Assembly (NCBI RefSeq): GCF_007993735.1
Contig: NZ_CP042453.1
Span: 434,001-498,000 of the forward strand
DNA length: 64,000 bases
Reading direction: 5' to 3'
Origin: Arenimonas daejeonensis
GTDB lineage: Bacteria; Pseudomonadota; Gammaproteobacteria; Xanthomonadales; Xanthomonadaceae
Numbering within the stretch: position 1 is the first letter of the stretch; each line of letters begins with the position of its first letter. This document shows, piece after piece, positions 60,601-64,000 of the stretch. The notes beneath the pieces were generated by a model. It was not told the origin of the DNA and did not search any database. It saw only the letters and a list, made by a program, of their open reading frames with translations. The translations under genes were made by a program, and so were the position numbers.

Positions 60601-60942
60601 CAGGCAGAGCAGGGCCGCGCCCGCCATGCCGCTCAGGGCCAGAGCCGACGCCAGCGAACCGGTGTCCCGCAAGGCCGCCAGCGGCCAGCCCGCCGCCAGC
60701 GCCAGGCCGGCGAAACCCGCCGCCCACAGCACCGCCAGCGAAACGGCGTCCCGGCGACCCGCCAGGTCCAGCCCGGCGACCGGGCGCAGGCCGCGCACCG
60801 CACCCAGGCCCGGGGCCAACGCCGGTTGCGCCAGCCAGCTGCCCAGCAGGGCCGCCGGATGCGCCCACAAGGGCAGCAGCGACAGGGCGGCGCCAAGCGC
60901 CAGCCAGGACCAGGCCAGGGCGGTGCGGCGGGCCTCAGCCAT
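57643..60942 (-). CDS. Large membrane-anchored ankyrin-repeat protein (two frameshifts)
   Basis: About 1,100 residues after correction. The N-terminal 210 residues have about six membrane helices (LAWSWLALGAALSLLPLWA; FLVALMVFVVLAGGLLLAWPG). The rest is about twenty or more ankyrin repeats of the form NTPLHHAARSTDAAVAALLLDAGASLEAL or TPLMLAAALGQPELISRLLAHGANAQA. Ankyrin arrays bind proteins; the target is unknown. Breaks near 59293 (CCAGGC for CCAGGGC on the plus strand) and 58130 (extra G between CCAGGG and CCTGG). ATG 60942 overlaps the ycgL stop by eight bases. Occurrence next to ycgL is seen in relatives. Confidence 0.82.
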
Positions 60943-61189
60943 CGACCAGGGGATCAAGCATGGTGGGCGGGAACTGCAGGTGGTAACCCTGCGCCAGCAG
61001 GTTGGCGCGCACCACGGCGGCGTCGGCGCGGGCCAGCTTGCGGTTTTCGGTCAGCGCCAGTTCGAGCACGAAGACCAGCTCGCCCAGCGGCGCCCGCACC
61101 GGCTCGGGCAATACGGCGAAATCGTCCTGTTTGCGCAGGTAGAGATAGGTGTCGGGCTTGCGCAGGGATTTGTAAACGTAGGTTTGCAT
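60935..61189 (-). CDS. ycgL: YcgL family protein
   Basis: An 84-residue protein of the YcgL family, widely conserved in gammaproteobacteria and of unknown function: MQTYVYKSLRKPDTYLYLRKQDDFAVLPEPVRAPLG and a Leu-rich C-terminus ending FPPTMLDPLVDG. Start at ATG 61189 is the family start although the frame is open further upstream. It overlaps the ankyrin gene start by eight bases. Confidence 0.9.
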   Translation of the reverse strand: MQTYVYKSLRKPDTYLYLRKQDDFAVLPEPVRAPLGELVFVLELALTENRKLARADAAVVRANLLAQGYHLQFPPTMLDPLVDG

Positions 61190-61307
61190 GGGCGCGCCGG
61201 GAGATTCGGGCGATTGTCGCCGCAAACGCCAGATGGGAAAAGCAGCACGGGCGACGCCGCCACTGGCTTTGTTAGGCTTGCCGGCCTGTTTGAACCCCGG
61301 AGCCGCC

Positions 61308-63673
61308 ATGCGCCACCGCCCGACCCGTTTCGCCCGGCTGACCGCCTTCGCCCTTTCCGTGGCCTGCGCCACCGTCGTTTCTGCGGCCGGCACGCCGCTG
61401 ACGCTCGACCAGGCCATGGCCCATCCGGACTGGATCGGTCCGCCGGTGGAATCGGCCTGGTGGGCGCTGGACGGCCAGCAGGCCTATTTCACGCTCAAAC
61501 GCGAGGGTTCGCCGGTGCGCGACACCTGGCGGCAAGCGATCACGGGTGGTACGGCGACAAAACTCGAAGGCGCCGACTTCGCCACGCTGGACGCGGCCCA
61601 GGTCGAATACGACGCCAGCCGCCGTCGCGCGGTGTTCGTGCGCAACGGCGACGTGTTCGTGCGCGAGCTTGGCGGTGGCCTCACCCAGCTCACCCGCAGC
61701 GCGGAAACCGAAGGCGAGGCGCGTTTCGCCGCCGATGGCCGCGGCGTGATCTGGCGCGTAGGCAACGACTGGTTCCGCTGGTCGCCCGACACCCGCCTGG
61801 CGCAGCCGGTGGCGCTGCCGCGGGCCGAGAACGACCCTGCCGCCGCTCCGCCCGCCGACGCCCTGCGCGAGCACCAGTTGCGCCTGAGTGCGGCGCTGGC
61901 GCGCGAGAAGGCCCAGCGCGAAGCCCTGCGCGAACAGGCCGAAGCCAACCGTCAGGCCGACCCGACCCGCGCCGCCGCACCGGTGTATCTGGGCGACAAG
62001 ATCAGCCTCGCCAACACCGCGCTGTCGCCCGATGGCCGCTGGCTGCTGGTGGTGACCGACGCCAAGGGCGCCGAACCCGGCCGCACCGGAAAGATGCCCA
62101 AGTACGTCACCGAATCCGGTTACGAGGAGGCCGAGGACGTGCGCGTGCGCGTCGGCCGCAACCCGCCGCAGGGCCAACAGCTCAAGCTGGTGGACCTGGC
62201 CGACGGCAGCGTGCGCGACCTGGCGCTGGGCGCCCTGCCCGGCATCGATTCCGACCCGCTGGCCGACCTGCGCAAGGCCGCCAAGCTCGATCCGCTCAAG
62301 GGCGAACGCCCGGTACGCATCGATGCCGTGAGCTGGAGCGACAACGGCGCCAATGTCGCGCTGATGGCACGCGCGGTGGACAACAAGGACCGCTGGATCG
62401 CCACCGTGGACCTGGCCGGCGGCCGGCTGGTGCCGGCGCACCGCCTCACCGACCCGGCCTGGATCAACTGGAACTACAACGACTTCGGCTGGCTGCCGGG
62501 TGGCCGCACCTTGTGGTTCCTGTCCGAGCAGACCGGGTACTCGCACCTGTACACCGTGGTGCCGGGCCAGCGTCCGCAGGCGCTGACGCGTGGCAGTTGG
62601 GAAGCGTCTTCGCCGGCCTGGTCGCCGGACGGCAGCACCGCCTACTTCCTCTGCAACCGCGCCTGGCCGGGTGATTACGAAGTCTGCGCGGTGGCCAGCA
62701 CCGGTGGCGAAGTGCGCGAGGTCACCGCGCTCGACGGCGTCGAGTCGTTCTCGCTCTCGCCCGACGGCTCGCGCCTGCTGCTGCGCTGGTCGGCGCACCA
62801 CACGCCGCCGCAGCTGGCGGTGCAGCCGGTCGTGGGCGGCGACGCGGTGAAGCTGACCGACACCCGCAGCGCCGACTACAAGGCGCGCGAATGGCTGGCG
62901 CCGCAGATCGTCAAGGTGCCGTCCAGCCACGGCGCCGGCACCGTCTGGGGCAAGCTCTACCGCCCGGCGACACTGGAAGCGGGCCGCAAGTACCCGGTGG
63001 TGATGTTCGTGCACGGCGCCGGTTACCTGCAGAACGTGCATGCGAGGTTCCCGGTGTATTTCCGCGAGCAGATGTTCCACCAGCTGCTGGTCGAACGCGG
63101 CTTCATCGTGCTGGATCTCGACTACCGCGCGTCCGAGGGTTACGGCCGCGACTGGCGCACGGCGATCTACCGGCAGATGGGCCACCCGGAACTCGAGGAC
63201 TACCTGGACGGCGTGAAGTACATGGTGGCCGAACACAGGGCGACGCCGCCAACGTCGGCATCTACGGCGGCAGCTACGGCGGTTTCATGAGCTTCATGGC
63301 GCTGTTCCGCGCGCCGGATCAGTTCAAGGCCGGCGCCGCGCTGCGTCCGGTCACCGACTGGACCAGCTACAACCACGAGTACACCTCGAACATCCTCAAC
63401 ACGCCCGAGCTCGATCCCGAGGCCTACCACAAGTCCTCGCCGATCGAATACGCGCAGAACCTGCGCGGCCACCTGCTGATCAGCCACGGCATGATCGACG
63501 ACAACGTCTTCTACCAGGACTCGGTGCGGCTGGCGCAGCGTCTGATCGAGCTGAAAAAAGACAACTGGGAGATGGCCAGCTACCCGCTGGAACGCCACGC
63601 CTACCAGCACCCGGAAAGCTGGTACGACCAGTACCGCCGCATCCTGCAGCTGTTCGAACGCAATCTGAAGTGA
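61308..63673 (+). CDS. Exported S9-family prolyl oligopeptidase/dipeptidyl peptidase (one frameshift)
   Basis: About 788 residues with a signal peptide ([18 protein letters not shown]), a beta-propeller N-terminal domain with repeats of the kind [33 protein letters not shown], and an alpha/beta hydrolase catalytic domain. The serine is in [15 protein letters not shown], with Asp in [14 protein letters not shown] and His in [13 protein letters not shown] base is missing near 63239 (CACAGGG for CACCAGGG), moving the frame just before the serine; correcting gives [21 protein letters not shown]. Probably periplasmic or outer-membrane-associated peptide degradation. Confidence 0.92.
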
Positions 63674-63747
63674 TTTGCCCCTCCCCCTGCCTGCGGGGGA
63701 GGCCGGGAGGGGGTGGAACTTCGGAGCAAGGGCTCACCCCACCCCAG

Positions 63748-63771
63748 CCCTCCCCTGTAAACAGGGGAGGG
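63748..63771. repeat. Intergenic CCCTCCCCTG stem-loop repeat
   Basis: A perfect 10-bp stem CCCTCCCCTG/CAGGGGAGGG with TAAA loop. A related unit CCCCTCCCCCTGCCTGCGGGGGAGG lies just before it at 63677. Such CCTCCCC...GGGGAGG elements are common between genes in Xanthomonadaceae. It lies between the converging peptidase and chorismatase genes and may serve as a terminator. Confidence 0.6.
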
Positions 63772-63773
63772 AG

Positions 63774-64000
63774 TCAGTCAGCGGCAGCGAAGACGCCTTC
63801 GAGTTCGACGTCGAGCTCGCGGCGGCAGACGTCGCCGCGAAGGAAGCTGATGCGTCCGGCGGGAATGCCGGATTCGGCCATCACCGACTGCGCCGCCGCG
63901 AGATCATGTTCGTGGCGCAGGTACACGCGCAGCGCCTCGCACTGGCCCAGGCCGAATGATCGGCCAGTCTTCGCGGCCGCTTCGGCCATCAGCGCATCCA
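63774..64000 (-). CDS. C-terminal end of a XanB2/FkbO-like chorismatase
   Basis: The last about 75 codons of a gene whose start lies beyond the window. The visible part (FGLGQCEALRVYLRHEHDLAAAQSVMAESG, then ISFLRGDVCRRELDVELEGVFAAAD) matches the RidA-like C-terminal domain of chorismatases, which cleave chorismate to 3-hydroxybenzoate or 4-hydroxybenzoate. In Xanthomonas XanB2 supplies ubiquinone, xanthomonadin and the DSF-related signals. With so little sequence, other RidA-fold relatives are possible. Confidence 0.55.
   Translation of the reverse strand, partial: DALMAEAAAKTGRSFGLGQCEALRVYLRHEHDLAAAQSVMAESGIPAGRISFLRGDVCRRELDVELEGVFAAAD

Noticed and set aside
58597..61275. 892-codon plus-strand frame opposite the ankyrin gene
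   Set aside because: The ankyrin repeats are on the minus strand; the plus frame is Arg/Pro-rich noise.

Overview
This is about 64 kb of chromosomal DNA with very high GC from a gammaproteobacterium, most likely family Xanthomonadaceae/Lysobacteraceae. The evidence is the gene content and neighbourhoods: a fused dprA-smg-topA block behind a LysM protein, def-fmt-rsmB-trkA-trkH, rhlB/trxA/rho, ftsE-ftsX-rpoH, DUF3106, DUF3667 and DUF4286 proteins, and a XanB2-like chorismatase at the right edge. I see no prophage, integrative element, IS element or CRISPR array; it is core chromosome with a few accessory touches.

Layout. 1-2.9 kb: a TauD-like dioxygenase and a quinone oxidoreductase, divergent from an AraC-type regulator. 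2.9-12.5 kb: an ECF sigma/ChrR anti-sigma pair followed by a translationally coupled fatty-acid modification operon (desaturase, FAD oxidoreductase, DUF1365, cyclopropane synthase, DUF2878, DUF1295, second cyclopropane-synthase-like methyltransferase, lipocalin). It resembles singlet-oxygen/membrane stress regulons controlled by RpoE-ChrR, and three matching promoter-like elements precede its transcription units. 12.5-12.8 kb: a tRNA-Ile(CAU) gene split in its anticodon loop by a 235-nt group I intron, the most striking feature of the window. 13-20 kb: TPR-sulfotransferase, rpoD, dtd, an LpxL-type acyltransferase and two PH-domain membrane proteins. 20-32 kb: trkH-trkA-rsmB-fmt-def on the minus strand, divergent from LysM-dprA-smg, a GYF/pilin hybrid and topA. 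32-42 kb: amidohydrolase, SDR, sppA, MATE pump and several small envelope proteins, including a sigma-like protein with a membrane anchor. 42-53 kb: DnaA boxes upstream of priA, then ndh, rpoH, ung, a double receiver, ftsEX, rhlB and trxA. 53-64 kb: rho, a TonB-C-like protein, a CPA2 antiporter, a large ankyrin-repeat membrane protein, ycgL, an S9 peptidase and the chorismatase end.

A caution applies to the whole window. About thirty single- or two-base indels break reading frames, including in rpoD, rpoH, topA, rho, def and rsmB, which cannot all be inactive in a living cell. Most lie at CCWGG sequences, at TTCATGG (read as TTATGG) or at homopolymers. I read these as sequencing/consensus errors, probably linked to base modification, and I annotate the intended full-length genes across them. 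Where a product is described across a break, the joined protein is my inference.
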